Source of the DNA: a marine gamma proteobacterium HTCC2143
GTDB lineage: Bacteria > Pseudomonadota > Gammaproteobacteria > Pseudomonadales > Dasaniaceae
Direction: 5' to 3'
NCBI GenBank assembly: GCA_000169075.1
Contig: AAVT01000001.1
Location: 1,129,201 to 1,193,200 of the forward strand
Length of the DNA stretch: 64,000 nt
The notes below the pieces were generated by a model, which was not told where the DNA came from, searched no databases, and worked only from the letters and a program-made list of their open reading frames with translations. Position numbers and translations under genes: made by a program. This document shows, piece after piece, positions 18,768 through 28,372 of the stretch. Positions within the stretch are counted from its first letter, which is position 1, and every line of letters begins with the position of its first letter.

Positions 18768-18822
18768 GGGTTAGGCCTTGGTGTCCATTAAATTAACGAG
18801 TTAAGTCGTTGTTGGTAGCGGC

Positions 18823-19911
18823 TTACAAATTTTCCAGCGGTGCTAAGTCTACTTTGACCTTATTGCCACTAAAAACGACTTCCTGGCCGACAACAATAAT
18901 CGTCGCGCTATCGGGTAATCCTGACACCCAGACACCATCGACACTTTCTTCCACTACGTGAACTGGCGCAAACTCTACAATGTTATTGTCATTAACCAGC
19001 TTCACCCCCATGACGCCCGCATCATCGAGCACCATAATCGCTGGTGAAATAGCATGAGCTGATTGCATCGCCAAGGGCATACTGATTTTGGTAGTAATTC
19101 CGGCTCTTATGGACAGGTCGGGGTTGGGGACCTCGATTTCAACACGATAAGCCCGGGTATTTACATCCGAGGACTGGCCGATGAACCTAATCACCCCTGA
19201 TAAAAATTCGCCGGTGATTAGTTGACCGGTGACCACGTCACCGAGTGTAACGTTGGCAATATCTTTCTCGGCAACTTGGCCAATCATTAACATGGGGTCT
19301 GCGTCGAGCACCCATGCGCAAACATCGCCTACTCTCAAAAAGTCACCTAACTCAACGGGTTGGTCTTCGACAACGCCTGAAAAAGGACTTTTCATTTGAG
19401 TGTGCGCGAGCTGCAATTTTGCCCGGCTTAATGATGCATTAGCCGACTCCATGCGCGCTTTGGATTGAGCGACATTAGTCTCTGCCTGCAGCCCGCGGGT
19501 ACCTAAATCTTTGACGCCTGCATATTCGAGGGCTGCCTGTATTTGGATAGCTTTAGCTTCAACCACCGATTTATCGCGGGAGTCGATGGCGATCTTGCAC
19601 AAAACGTCTCCGGTGTTGACCGTCGCGCCTTTTTCTACCGGCAATGCAACGACGCGTCCCGCCGCCTCAGCTCTGACCTTAACCTGCCGATTTTCCTCTG
19701 TTCGGCCCCTGACCAGTAACTGGGTTCGTCGTTCAGTTGCTATGCTGTTTATGGCGCGAACTAAGGGCACGTTGGGTGTAGAGCTTTCGGTAGTTGACAA
19801 TTGCTGCGAGTCAGCCACATTTTGATCAGGTCCGTCCTTAAAAAGGCCTGAAAGTAGCCATAGAAAAACAATCAGAGCAATGATTGAAGACGCCAGATAT
19901 TTTTTATTCAA
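18823..19911 (-). CDS. RND periplasmic adaptor (HlyD/MFP family)
   Basis: A 362-residue membrane-fusion protein. An N-terminal membrane anchor (SSIIALIVFLWLLSGLF) is followed by a first lipoyl-half (VKVRAEAAGRVVALPVEKGATVNTGDVL), an alpha-hairpin with QAALEYAGVK...AQSKARMESANASLSRAKLQL, the second lipoyl-half (MKSPFSGVVED) and beta-barrel/membrane-proximal domains. The start is a TTG at 19911 with aggag about 10 bases upstream. It links the inner-membrane pump at 15588-18767 to an outer-membrane channel. It is the first gene of the minus-strand run. Confidence 0.9.
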   Translation of the reverse strand: MNKKYLASSIIALIVFLWLLSGLFKDGPDQNVADSQQLSTTESSTPNVPLVRAINSIATERRTQLLVRGRTEENRQVKVRAEAAGRVVALPVEKGATVNTGDVLCKIAIDSRDKSVVEAKAIQIQAALEYAGVKDLGTRGLQAETNVAQSKARMESANASLSRAKLQLAHTQMKSPFSGVVEDQPVELGDFLRVGDVCAWVLDADPMLMIGQVAEKDIANVTLGDVVTGQLITGEFLSGVIRFIGQSSDVNTRAYRVEIEVPNPDLSIRAGITTKISMPLAMQSAHAISPAIMVLDDAGVMGVKLVNDNNIVEFAPVHVVEESVDGVWVSGLPDSATIIVVGQEVVFSGNKVKVDLAPLENL

Positions 19912-20399
19912 GATCTAAAAACTCCTTGGGTGGCCAAATGTATGGCAAGTTCCTAAGCTGTTTGCGGTTACAATGTCAGTAGGGCTGGTTCATTGGTCAA
20001 GTTGATAATAAAGCTGCCCGTTGCATCTATTGTAACAAGGATTTATTGCTGTCAGCGGCATTAAAGGGTTACGGTTGGTTAACGTCGAGTAAAGAAACCT
20101 ATACGGTTTAAAGGCCTTTCCAGATCACCTTGACCGCTACAGACTATCGATTTGCTGTGCTTTATAGTTAACCCGGAGATGTCCGTTGTAAAGGCTTCCG
20201 CGACCAATGTGCGACAGCGGGGACGAATAGGGTCAATAGCGCTCTGAATCAGTTTCTTATTGCCGTTATTAATCCAGAATGATCGAGGTAGCGGTAGTTA
20301 TGGTCTGGGAAATTACTTGATCAACGGGGCTGCAATATGCGAATCTACGGCGCAAAAAGTGATTTAAAAAATAGAGCATAAAGTAAACGGGAGCACACT
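19912..20399. other. divergent intergenic region, 488 bases
   Basis: This separates the RND adaptor (minus) from the LLM flavoprotein (plus) and should contain both promoters. I see no gene, RNA element or convincing operator. The unusual length suggests regulation but nothing specific stands out. Confidence 0.4.
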
Positions 20400-21398
20400 A
20401 TGGCTTTAAAGAAACGCATCGCGGTCACCTTGCCAGCGGGACCTAATATTGAAGATACGGTGAAACGGATTAAATGGGCTGAAGATAATGGCTTTTCTGA
20501 TGCATGGTTCAGTGACTCCGGTGCTCCCGACTCGCTGACTCAGGTAGCAGCGATAGCACACCACACAACTAATCTGCGGATCGGTATTGCTGTCACACCG
20601 GTCTACACGCGCTCCCCTTCGGTGCTGGCGGCTTCTGCGAACGTCATTGGTCAAGTGTTACCGGGCCGGTTCGTTATGGGGCTGGGGTCTTCGAGTCAAA
20701 CCATTATGGGTAAATTTAATGGCATCCCATTGGAAAAACCACTCACGCGGGTTAAAGAAACTGCGCAGTTAGTGAAAATTATGTTGGCGGGTGAAAAGAC
20801 TAGTTTTGATGGTGAGACTGTTTCCAGTAATGGTTATCGACAGGCGCCGATGGAGAACCCTCCACCGGTTTATCTTGCTGCATTGCGCGAAAACATGATT
20901 GAAATGGCAGCGGAGGTTGGTGACGGGGTAATATTTAATCTATGGCCGAAAGGCGCACTGCCAAAAATGATGGAGCATGTGGCTATTGGTGCTGCGCGTG
21001 CCGGCAAAAAAGTCGAGGATGTAGAAATTGTAAACCGCGCTATGGTGCTATGCACTGACGACAAAGCCTATGGACGTAAATTGTTCCGTGCGGCTTTCGC
21101 GCCATACTTTGCCACACCGGTTTACAATAAGTTCCTTGCATGGGCAGGCTATAGTGATGCTGCAAATACCATCAACGAGGGCTGGGCGGCAAAAGACCGT
21201 GAAAAAACAGGTAATGCCCTGACCGATGATTTGATTGATGAAATAGCTATTATTGGCACCCGCGAGGAAATTCAACAGCGCATTCGTTCCGATGCTGACG
21301 GTGGCGTTCACACGCATATTATTGCGCCGCTGGCAGCGACGGCAGACGACTTGAATGATACCTTCGAAGCATTTACTGCCGAGAACTTCCAATTTTAG
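20400..21398 (+). CDS. LLM-class flavin/F420-dependent oxidoreductase
   Basis: A 332-residue TIM-barrel protein of the bacterial luciferase superfamily, close in pattern to the 5,10-methylenetetrahydromethanopterin reductase-like group: KRIKWAEDNGFSDAWFSDSG, IGIAVTPVYTRSPSVLA, LPGRFVMGLGSSS and the late PPPVYLAALRENMIEMAAEVGDG split over conserved blocks. The cofactor is FMN or F420; in this lineage FMN is likelier (inference). A cgggag ribosome site precedes ATG 20400. It heads a plus-strand run ending with the crotonase at 29155, although intergenic gaps suggest several transcripts. A short hairpin (21408-21426) lies downstream. Confidence 0.87.
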   Translation: MALKKRIAVTLPAGPNIEDTVKRIKWAEDNGFSDAWFSDSGAPDSLTQVAAIAHHTTNLRIGIAVTPVYTRSPSVLAASANVIGQVLPGRFVMGLGSSSQTIMGKFNGIPLEKPLTRVKETAQLVKIMLAGEKTSFDGETVSSNGYRQAPMENPPPVYLAALRENMIEMAAEVGDGVIFNLWPKGALPKMMEHVAIGAARAGKKVEDVEIVNRAMVLCTDDKAYGRKLFRAAFAPYFATPVYNKFLAWAGYSDAANTINEGWAAKDREKTGNALTDDLIDEIAIIGTREEIQQRIRSDADGGVHTHIIAPLAATADDLNDTFEAFTAENFQF

Positions 21399-21507
21399 TA
21401 GCACAACTCAATAGGCTCTCTATTGAACTTCTGACTTCAATCTGTGGCCCTGCTGTCGGTTAGAGGGCTGATAGATTGACCAGTATCACTGACTGTTTGG
21501 CCGTGTT

Positions 21508-22404
21508 ATGTCATTTTTTCCTATCGAATATATCGATCCTGTATTTCGCCCACCCAGCGAGGGCCGTTCACTTATTCTGCAGGTCACCAACGGTTGTTCT
21601 TGGAACAAGTGCACCTTCTGCACTATGTATACGGCGGAGCAGAAACGCTTTCGTCCCAAGACGGTCGACCAAATAGAAGCAGAGCTTCGTGACCTTTCCA
21701 TGTCCGGTTATCGTGTGCATAAGATATTTCTCGCGGATGGTGACGCAATGACGCTGTCATTTCGCCGACTACAAGATATAATGAGAGTCATTAATATATA
21801 TTACCCAAATGTTGAGCGGGTTAGTTCTTACTGTCTTCCCCGAAACTTGAAAAACAAGTCAGTTGAAGAATTAGCCGAATTAAAAAAAATGGGGCTTACG
21901 CTAATGTATGTTGGCTGCGAGAGTGGCGATAACGAGTTGCTTAGTTTGGTGGAAAAAGGTGAAACCTATGAGTCTTCGTTGGCAGCATTGCAAAAAATCA
22001 AACAGGCAGGGATGGAGAGCTCGGTGATGATTTTAAACGGCTTGGGTGGCCCTGAACTCAGCGAGCGACACGCAATCCAGTCCGCTCGATTGATGAACGA
22101 GGCGCAACCGGAATATCTCTCTAGTCTGGTTATCGAGCTTCACCAGGACGGTGATCGATTTATCGACAAATTTGATGGGCGCTGGCGACCATTGACGCAG
22201 CCTGAATTGTTCAACGAAATGTATGTATTGCTAGACAACCTTGAGTTGGATAATACCGTCTTTCGGTCTGATCATGCGTCCAACTATCTCGTGTTAAAAG
22301 GACGGTTAGGACGAGATAAGGCGGTATTGCTGAATACTATTGAAACAGCGATCAACCGTCCGGGTGTTATCCCCTTGCGCCAAGAATGGCAGCGGGGATT
22401 ATAG
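21508..22404 (+). CDS. radical SAM protein with CX4CX2C cluster motif
   Basis: A 298-residue radical SAM enzyme. The iron-sulfur motif is NGCSWNKCTFCTMY, with C30, C35 and C38, i.e. CX4CX2C rather than canonical CX3CX2C. The SAM-binding region LADGDAM follows, then YVGCESGDNE and a YLSSLVIEL strand. The same Cys spacing occurs in a known but poorly characterised group of archaeal and bacterial radical SAM proteins with the KRFR sequence after the cluster. There is no B12-binding domain. Nothing nearby reveals its substrate; the next genes encode a small membrane protein and a sulfatase. It is not an obvious anaerobic sulfatase maturase, because SPASM-type extra Cys motifs are absent. Confidence 0.83.
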   Translation: MSFFPIEYIDPVFRPPSEGRSLILQVTNGCSWNKCTFCTMYTAEQKRFRPKTVDQIEAELRDLSMSGYRVHKIFLADGDAMTLSFRRLQDIMRVINIYYPNVERVSSYCLPRNLKNKSVEELAELKKMGLTLMYVGCESGDNELLSLVEKGETYESSLAALQKIKQAGMESSVMILNGLGGPELSERHAIQSARLMNEAQPEYLSSLVIELHQDGDRFIDKFDGRWRPLTQPELFNEMYVLLDNLELDNTVFRSDHASNYLVLKGRLGRDKAVLLNTIETAINRPGVIPLRQEWQRGL

Positions 22405-22460
22405 ATGAATGTTCTGAAACAATAAGCCAAACGTTAATGATACAAAAGGAAGGAAAAATA

Positions 22461-22835
22461 ATGAAAAAAGTACTACGTGTTATTGTATTGTTGCCGGCAA
22501 TTCTATTTATCGGAATCGGTATGCGCTGGTTAGTCGATCCACAAGGCGCGGCGGCAGCTCTTGGTATGCCGCTTTTGGATGGTATCGGTCGTAGTTCCCA
22601 GATCGGTGATGTTGGTGGCTTCTTTTTGGTCACTGGAATTATGGTCGTTTTAGGCGTGATTACCGGCAAGCGTGCATGGTTTCAGGCCCCGGCCCTATTG
22701 TTAATGATGATAGCCATATTCCGTATTCTTGCCTGGTTGTTGCATGACGCCGCACTGGCTACGTCGATGATTGCGGTAGAGGTGGTACTCGCCGTGTTGT
22801 TTGTGTTCGCATCGGCCCGGTTGACAAAAGACTGA
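22461..22835 (+). CDS. small integral membrane protein (DUF4345-like)
   Basis: A 124-residue protein with four predicted membrane helices: residues 3-20 (VLRVIVLLPAILFIGIG), about 48-65, 72-90 and 98-117. A GLGMPLLDGIGRSSQIGD-type loop after the first helix resembles DUF4345 proteins. Function unknown. ATG 22461 has an aaggaagg ribosome site. An earlier in-frame ATG at 22386 would overlap the radical SAM gene and add a polar leader. The stop overlaps the sulfatase start by one base (TGATG), so the two are translationally coupled and probably act together at the membrane. Confidence 0.75.
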   Translation: MKKVLRVIVLLPAILFIGIGMRWLVDPQGAAAALGMPLLDGIGRSSQIGDVGGFFLVTGIMVVLGVITGKRAWFQAPALLLMMIAIFRILAWLLHDAALATSMIAVEVVLAVLFVFASARLTKD

Positions 22836-24619
22836 TGAAAAAAGCTATTCATAGGAAAAACTACAGCCGTCATTTTGCCGCATTGATTGTATTGTTTGTG
22901 TCGCTGCAAGCTAGTGGCGAACAACCCAACGTTATTCTTATTTTGGCGGATGACTTGGGGTTTTCTGACATAGCGCCCTTTGGTAGTGAGATATCGACGC
23001 CTTCGATTACAGCCTTAGCTGAAAACGGTGTCAGTTTTACTAATTATCATACCTCTGCCAGCTGCGCCCCAACTCGAGGAATGCTGTTAACCGGTGTAGA
23101 CAGCCATCGTAATGGTGTGCCAAACATTCCTGAAGCCATTCCCCCAGAGCAGGCGTCGCAGGCGAACTATAAAGGTGTGCTCGGTAACAACGTGGTTACT
23201 GTAGCAACCTTGCTGCAAGGTGCCGGTTATCACACGTATATGGCGGGCAAATGGCATTTGGGTAAAACGGCAAATTTATTGCCGAGTAGTCGGGGCTTTG
23301 AACGTACGGTAGCGATGGCGGATACTGGCTCAGATAACTGGGAGCAAAAGCCTTATATACCTATCTATGAAAAGGCGAATTGGTATGCGGATGGCAAAGA
23401 AACAACGCTGCCCGAAGACTTTTACTCCTCTCGTTACCTGATTGATAAAACCATTGAGTTTATCGATTCTAACCGTGGTGATGGCAGCCCGTTTTTTGCG
23501 TATGTTCCTTTTCAGGCCGTTCATATACCGGTGCAGGCACCGAAAGCATTTATCGATAAATATATGGGTGTTTACGACGAGGGATGGACAGTGCTCCGAG
23601 AGCAGCGACAGGCCCGTGCTAAGCAATTGGGTATTGTTCCTGAGACCAGTGATATGGTGACGATGTCTACTACCAGTTCGTGGGATATCCTGACTGACAG
23701 TGAAAAAAGCTATCATGCAAAGCGTATGGCGGTTTATGCCGGCATGGTTGATGCGATGGATTTCCACATTGGACGATTAGTGGATTACCTTAAAAGTACC
23801 GGCCAATTTGAAAATACGGTTTTTATATTTACCTCAGATAATGGCAGTGAAGCTTCTGGCTCAGACAACTTTAATAATAAAGTGATGCGCTTTGGGTTGG
23901 GATTGCAGGATTACAATAATGACTATGAGACGCTGGGGGCAAAGGGCAGTTACAGCACTATTGGGCCGAGCTTTGCCAGTGCTGCAGCGTCGCCTTTATC
24001 TTACTATAAGTTTTATGCTGGAGAAGGTGGTTTACGCGTTCCGCTGGTTATTTCGGGGAATTCGATTGCTGCGAGTCGACAGAAAACAAATGCTTTTAGT
24101 TACGTTACGGATATCACTCCAACCATTCTTGAAATTGCCGGGGTAGCGCGGCCTGGCCAACATTATGGTGGTCGTTTAGTGGAACCGATTATTGGTAAGA
24201 GTTTGTTGCCGTTGCTGAAAGGAGAGGTCAACACGGTCTACTCGGAAGATGATGTGATCGGTTATGAGCTCGGAGGCCATGCAGCCCTGTTTCAGGGTGA
24301 TTATAAAATTGTCAATATCCGAGGGCCAGTGGGCGATGATATCTGGCACCTTTACAATATCGTTAGTGACCCCGGTGAGACGATTGACCTTCGCGAAAAA
24401 ATGCCCGGCCGGTTTTTGACTATGCTGGAAAACTATCAAGTCTATGTCAGCGAAAATGGCGTGCTGCCTGTTCCTGAGGGATATCAACAAGTTCGCCAGG
24501 TGCTTATCAACGGCATGCGCGACCGTTTTGGCGATAATATATTGATACTGCTTTTTACTGTAATAATAATGATTCCACTGTATTTCACCTATCGTTTTGC
24601 TCAGCGAAAAAACGTATAG
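22835..24619 (+). CDS. type I sulfatase, exported, with C-terminal membrane anchor
   Basis: A 594-residue arylsulfatase-family enzyme. It has a signal peptide to about residue 28, the metal-binding ILADDLGFSD at 36-45, and the formylglycine motif C77-A-P-T-R81 followed by GMLLTG, a Cys-type site. The AGKWHLGK block and the FTSDNGSEASG metal site follow. A C-terminal hydrophobic helix (ILILLFTVIIMIPLYF) ending in basic residues would anchor it in the membrane, unusual for soluble sulfatases. It needs a formylglycine-generating enzyme, which is not seen here. Substrate is unknown: sulfated polysaccharide or aryl/alkyl sulfate. It is coupled to the upstream four-helix protein. Confidence 0.92.
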   Translation: MKKAIHRKNYSRHFAALIVLFVSLQASGEQPNVILILADDLGFSDIAPFGSEISTPSITALAENGVSFTNYHTSASCAPTRGMLLTGVDSHRNGVPNIPEAIPPEQASQANYKGVLGNNVVTVATLLQGAGYHTYMAGKWHLGKTANLLPSSRGFERTVAMADTGSDNWEQKPYIPIYEKANWYADGKETTLPEDFYSSRYLIDKTIEFIDSNRGDGSPFFAYVPFQAVHIPVQAPKAFIDKYMGVYDEGWTVLREQRQARAKQLGIVPETSDMVTMSTTSSWDILTDSEKSYHAKRMAVYAGMVDAMDFHIGRLVDYLKSTGQFENTVFIFTSDNGSEASGSDNFNNKVMRFGLGLQDYNNDYETLGAKGSYSTIGPSFASAAASPLSYYKFYAGEGGLRVPLVISGNSIAASRQKTNAFSYVTDITPTILEIAGVARPGQHYGGRLVEPIIGKSLLPLLKGEVNTVYSEDDVIGYELGGHAALFQGDYKIVNIRGPVGDDIWHLYNIVSDPGETIDLREKMPGRFLTMLENYQVYVSENGVLPVPEGYQQVRQVLINGMRDRFGDNILILLFTVIIMIPLYFTYRFAQRKNV

Positions 24620-24682
24620 ATATAGTTTCTTCTCCTCTTAATTTTTTTATAGGGGTATTAAAAATAATGAAAGGTATACTCA

Positions 24683-25669
24683 ATGCGAGCATGGAAAGTA
24701 AGTAGTTTTGGTGAGCCCATGGATGTACTGGCGCTGGATGAAAATTGCGCATCAATTGAGCCTGGTAGCAGTCAAGTCAAAGTGAAAGTCGAGGTCGCCG
24801 GTCTTGGCCTACCTGATGTTTTTATGTGCAGAGACAATTATCCATTAACACCTGAGCTTCCTTTTGTTCCATCCCAAGAGGCTGTAGGAGAGGTTGTTGC
24901 GGTAGGTGAAAATGTTGACCCCGCAATCATCGGCACTCGGGTACTCGGCCCGACACTTTTTCGAGAACAAAAAGGTGGGTTGGCGGAAGCCTGTTTAATG
25001 TCGGCTGATATGGCGTTTGCTATTCCTGATGAAATGACTGGAGAAGAAGCGGCGGGTTTTTATATTCCTTATCAAACGGCTTGGATTGGACTGGTCCGGC
25101 GAGCCAACATTACCGCTGAAGATACGGTATTGGTGTTAGGCGCTTCAGGAAGTTCGGGGTGTGCAGCAGTGCAACTGGCAAAGGCGAAAGGAGCAAAAGT
25201 TATTGCTGTTGCTGGTGGCCCTGACAAAAGCAAATTTTGCATGAGTATTGGCGCAGACGCAGTGATCGATCACCGTAGTGAAGATATTACTGCAGTAACA
25301 AAATCATTGACCAACGGTAAGGGCGCCTCGGTTGTCTTTGACCCCGTTGGCGGCAGAGCGGGGCGAGCAGCTTTTAAAGCCACTGCATTCGAAGGGCGAT
25401 ATGTGGTGATTGGCTACGCGAGTGGTGAATGGGTCAATATTACCTTGCCAGAAACCTTGATGAAAAACATTTCCTTGGTGGGGGCGATGCCTGTCGGCTA
25501 CAGTGCAGAATTTATGCATGATGCTCATAAAGATTTAATGCGACATTGGCAGCGCGGAGAGCTAAAAGTCATCGGCAATCAGGTATTTGATTTTGAGGAT
25601 GGACTAAAAGCTATCCAGCACATTGCAGCCGGTAAGGTAGAGGGAAAAGTTGTCGTTCGGATTAATTGA
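24683..25669 (+). CDS. quinone oxidoreductase-like MDR (zinc-free medium-chain reductase)
   Basis: A 328-residue NADPH:quinone reductase-type MDR. It has an N-terminal GroES-like domain with LPFVPSQEAVGEVVAVGENV and a Rossmann domain with VLGASGSSGCAAVQLAKAKGA. VVFDPVGGRAGRAA and a C-terminal IAAGKVEGKVVVRI are typical. It lacks the Cys/His ligands of catalytic zinc. The family reduces quinones, enones or acryloyl-type CoA thioesters using NADPH. It is followed after 217 bases by a serine hydrolase and then acyl-CoA enzymes, so an enoyl-thioester or enone is plausible, but this is inferred. Confidence 0.87.
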   Translation: MRAWKVSSFGEPMDVLALDENCASIEPGSSQVKVKVEVAGLGLPDVFMCRDNYPLTPELPFVPSQEAVGEVVAVGENVDPAIIGTRVLGPTLFREQKGGLAEACLMSADMAFAIPDEMTGEEAAGFYIPYQTAWIGLVRRANITAEDTVLVLGASGSSGCAAVQLAKAKGAKVIAVAGGPDKSKFCMSIGADAVIDHRSEDITAVTKSLTNGKGASVVFDPVGGRAGRAAFKATAFEGRYVVIGYASGEWVNITLPETLMKNISLVGAMPVGYSAEFMHDAHKDLMRHWQRGELKVIGNQVFDFEDGLKAIQHIAAGKVEGKVVVRIN

Positions 25670-25885
25670 AGGAGCTTGTAGTAGCGTCCTCTGAAAATCC
25701 CTCCGTCCTTTTCTTGCTTGCATGTGGTCAAAAAAAGGCAGTGACGGGCAGGGTGCATATAGATAATGTTGTTGGTTTCAAGCATCGCGCTAAGATCAGT
25801 GGCCCCACTTGTCTTGTAGAAGTTGTCTCGGATTGCGATACTTGAACCACTAAAAAAAATAGAGCGTGTCTAGGAGAATGGTTAT

Positions 25886-27118
25886 ATGACAACAATGCTG
25901 TCTACGGCAACACCTGAAGAAGTAGGTTTGTGTTCAGAGCGTCTAGCGCGTATTCCAGCATTTTTCCAAACCTATCTTGATAAGGAAAAAGTTGCAGGTA
26001 TGTCTTTTCTCATCGGAAGGAAAGGTAAAGTTGCCTACCAGCATTCAATGGGCGTCAAAGATTTTGAAACTGGAAGTCCTATTGATACCGAAACCATCTT
26101 TCGAATATATTCAATGTCCAAGCCGATCACCTCGGTCGCATTGATGATGTTATATGAGGAGGGCTTATTCAGGCTGGAACATGATGTGTCTCGCTATATC
26201 CCAGAGTTTGCTAACTTGTCGGTCTATGAAAGTGGTGGCATCGACGACTACACGACGAAGCCTCTAGACCGCCCGATGATCGTCCGCGACCTTCTTACCC
26301 ATACCTCCGGGCTGACCTATGGATTCATGTTTCAAAATACGGTCGACCGTCTCTACCGAAAAAGCTCCATTAACAATACGAGTGAGATGTCGCTAGAAGA
26401 CTATTGTAAAGAATTAGCAAAACTGCCCTTGGTATTCTCTCCCGGAGCAGGCTGGAATTATAGTGTGTCTACCGATGTTTGCGGCCGCCTAGTCGAAGTG
26501 TTATCCGGTCAAAGTCTGGATGAGTTTTTTAAAACCAGAATATTCCAACCACTGGGTATGAACGATACGTCGTTTGACATTCCGTTGGATAAAGTTGAAC
26601 GTTTTGCCAGTTGTTATGAGCGAGATCCAAAAACTGGAAAAGCCAGACTGCAGGACCGAGGCTCGGAGAGTAGCTATATCGGCAAGCGTGCTTTCTTTTC
26701 CGGCGGCGGTGGTTTGGTTTCGACGATTGGTGATTACTATAAGTTCTGCCAAATGCTAATGAACAGAGGCGAGTTCAATGGCGCCCGTTTATTGAGTTCT
26801 AGCACCATTGATTTTATGACGTTGAACCATCTTCCTGGTGGCCAGACGATGGGCGAAATGGGTGACAGTTTATTCAGTGAAAACCGTATGGATGGTTCCG
26901 GCTTTGGCCTCGGCTTTTCCATTATACTCGACCCTGTTGAAGTGATGGCGCCAGGGTCTGCTGGCAGCTATTCATGGGGTGGCGCAGCGAGCACTTATTT
27001 TTGGATAGATCCGGAATACGATCTGTTGGCGATATTCATGACTCAGCTGATGCCATCTGACACGTATCCTATGCGGCCACAATTACAGCAACTGACTTAC
27101 GCTGCTATTATTGATTAA
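25886..27118 (+). CDS. serine hydrolase of class C beta-lactamase/esterase family
   Basis: A 410-residue protein of the beta-lactamase-related family (PF00144). The catalytic S76-x-x-K79 is seen in YSMSKPITS, the Tyr in WNYSVSTDV, and the third element as the WGG of SYSWGGAAST. No signal peptide is apparent, so it is probably cytoplasmic, which argues for an EstB-like esterase rather than a beta-lactamase. A taggaga ribosome site precedes ATG 25886. It lies between an MDR reductase and an acyl-CoA dehydrogenase, suggesting ester hydrolysis that feeds CoA-dependent degradation (inference). Confidence 0.88.
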   Translation: MTTMLSTATPEEVGLCSERLARIPAFFQTYLDKEKVAGMSFLIGRKGKVAYQHSMGVKDFETGSPIDTETIFRIYSMSKPITSVALMMLYEEGLFRLEHDVSRYIPEFANLSVYESGGIDDYTTKPLDRPMIVRDLLTHTSGLTYGFMFQNTVDRLYRKSSINNTSEMSLEDYCKELAKLPLVFSPGAGWNYSVSTDVCGRLVEVLSGQSLDEFFKTRIFQPLGMNDTSFDIPLDKVERFASCYERDPKTGKARLQDRGSESSYIGKRAFFSGGGGLVSTIGDYYKFCQMLMNRGEFNGARLLSSSTIDFMTLNHLPGGQTMGEMGDSLFSENRMDGSGFGLGFSIILDPVEVMAPGSAGSYSWGGAASTYFWIDPEYDLLAIFMTQLMPSDTYPMRPQLQQLTYAAIID

Positions 27119-27161
27119 CTGCGTTGGGCGTTAATGCAAGCAGTTAAAGGGGGATAGTTTG

Positions 27162-28316
27162 ATGGATTTTAGTTTGCCGGAAGAGTATAGGCAGTTACAA
27201 ACACTGGTTGAAAAATTTGTTCAGCAGCAGTTAGTTCCCTTAGAGCAGGCTTATCTGGCCCGAGAAATTAGTGGTGAAAAGCCGGGGTTAACTAACGAAG
27301 AGTCGGCGATAATTAATCAAAAGTGCAAGGATTTAGGTCTATGGGGCTTGGATTGTCCTGAGCAATCAGGAGGTGCTGATTTGCCTGCCATCGCGATGGT
27401 AGGTGTCAACGAAGAAATTGGGCGTACTGTTGTGCCGTTTCATTTTCCGCCAGACTCGCCGAATTTACACATGCTATTAGCCACTGCAAATGATTATCAG
27501 ACGCAGCGGTATGTCGAACCGTATGCCCGCGGTGAAGCTGTGTCTGCGATAGCAATTTCAGAGCCTGGAGCGGGTTCAGACCCTGCCGGTATGATTACGA
27601 AGGCGGTGAGAGACGGAGACGAATGGGTGTTGAATGGACGTAAAATATGGGTCAGTCGAGTTGATGAAGCCGACTTTACTATTTTGATGGCAGTCACAGA
27701 GCCCGGCAAGGGAAATGCCGGTATATCAGCATTTATCATTGAAAAAGATACACCAGGATTTATCATATCGCGGCACATTCCGATGATTGGTGGTCACACG
27801 ACTTTTGAAATAACACTGGATGACTGTCGTCTACCGGCGACTCAGTTGTTGGGGGAATTGGGTAAAGGTTTTGCGCCAATGCAGTTACGTCTAGTGATTA
27901 GGCGACTGCAAATGGGGGCCTGGTGTGTTGGTATGGCGAGACGGGCTGTGGATATTATTTGTGAATACGCAAAGAATCGAAATACCTTTGGTGCGTCATT
28001 GGCCGATCGTCAGGCCGTGCAGTGGTGGGTGGCAGATGCTGAGATAAAAATTCATGCCTGTCGACTGATGTTACAACAAGCCGCATGGAAACAAGATCGA
28101 GGCGAAGACGTTCGTACTGAGGCATCAATGGTAAAAGTTTACGGGACTGAGCTTGCCACCGACATTATTGATCAAGCCATGCAGACCTGTGGTGCCATGG
28201 GTATGACTAAAGAGCTCCCGCTCAATATGATGGCTCAGCAAGTGAGGACAATGAGGGTTTACGAAGGGCCCTCTGAAATACATCGGATGGTTATTGCTCG
28301 ACGACGAATGAGATAA
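27162..28316 (+). CDS. acyl-CoA dehydrogenase
   Basis: A 384-residue FAD-dependent acyl-CoA dehydrogenase of full length. The AIAISEPGAGSDPAGM substrate/flavin block, the WVLNGRKIWVSR strand and the C-terminal YEGPSEIHRMVIAR, with the catalytic Glu in the usual position, are all visible. An aaggggga ribosome site supports ATG 27162 (a TTG three bases earlier is less likely). It is followed after 56 bases by a crotonase, giving a desaturation plus second-step pair. Contrast the acyl-CoA dehydrogenase at 49183-50355, which lacks the Glu at this position. Substrate is likely branched or bulky given the context, not proven. Confidence 0.9.
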   Translation: MDFSLPEEYRQLQTLVEKFVQQQLVPLEQAYLAREISGEKPGLTNEESAIINQKCKDLGLWGLDCPEQSGGADLPAIAMVGVNEEIGRTVVPFHFPPDSPNLHMLLATANDYQTQRYVEPYARGEAVSAIAISEPGAGSDPAGMITKAVRDGDEWVLNGRKIWVSRVDEADFTILMAVTEPGKGNAGISAFIIEKDTPGFIISRHIPMIGGHTTFEITLDDCRLPATQLLGELGKGFAPMQLRLVIRRLQMGAWCVGMARRAVDIICEYAKNRNTFGASLADRQAVQWWVADAEIKIHACRLMLQQAAWKQDRGEDVRTEASMVKVYGTELATDIIDQAMQTCGAMGMTKELPLNMMAQQVRTMRVYEGPSEIHRMVIARRRMR

Positions 28317-28372
28317 ATAGACACACGTAGGCGCTGTCTAGAGTAGTGCCGATAACAAAAAAGAGGACGATA

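Noticed and set aside
21408..21426. Hairpin between the LLM and radical SAM genes as terminator
   Set aside because: The 7-pair AT-rich stem is not followed by a T run; too weak to call.
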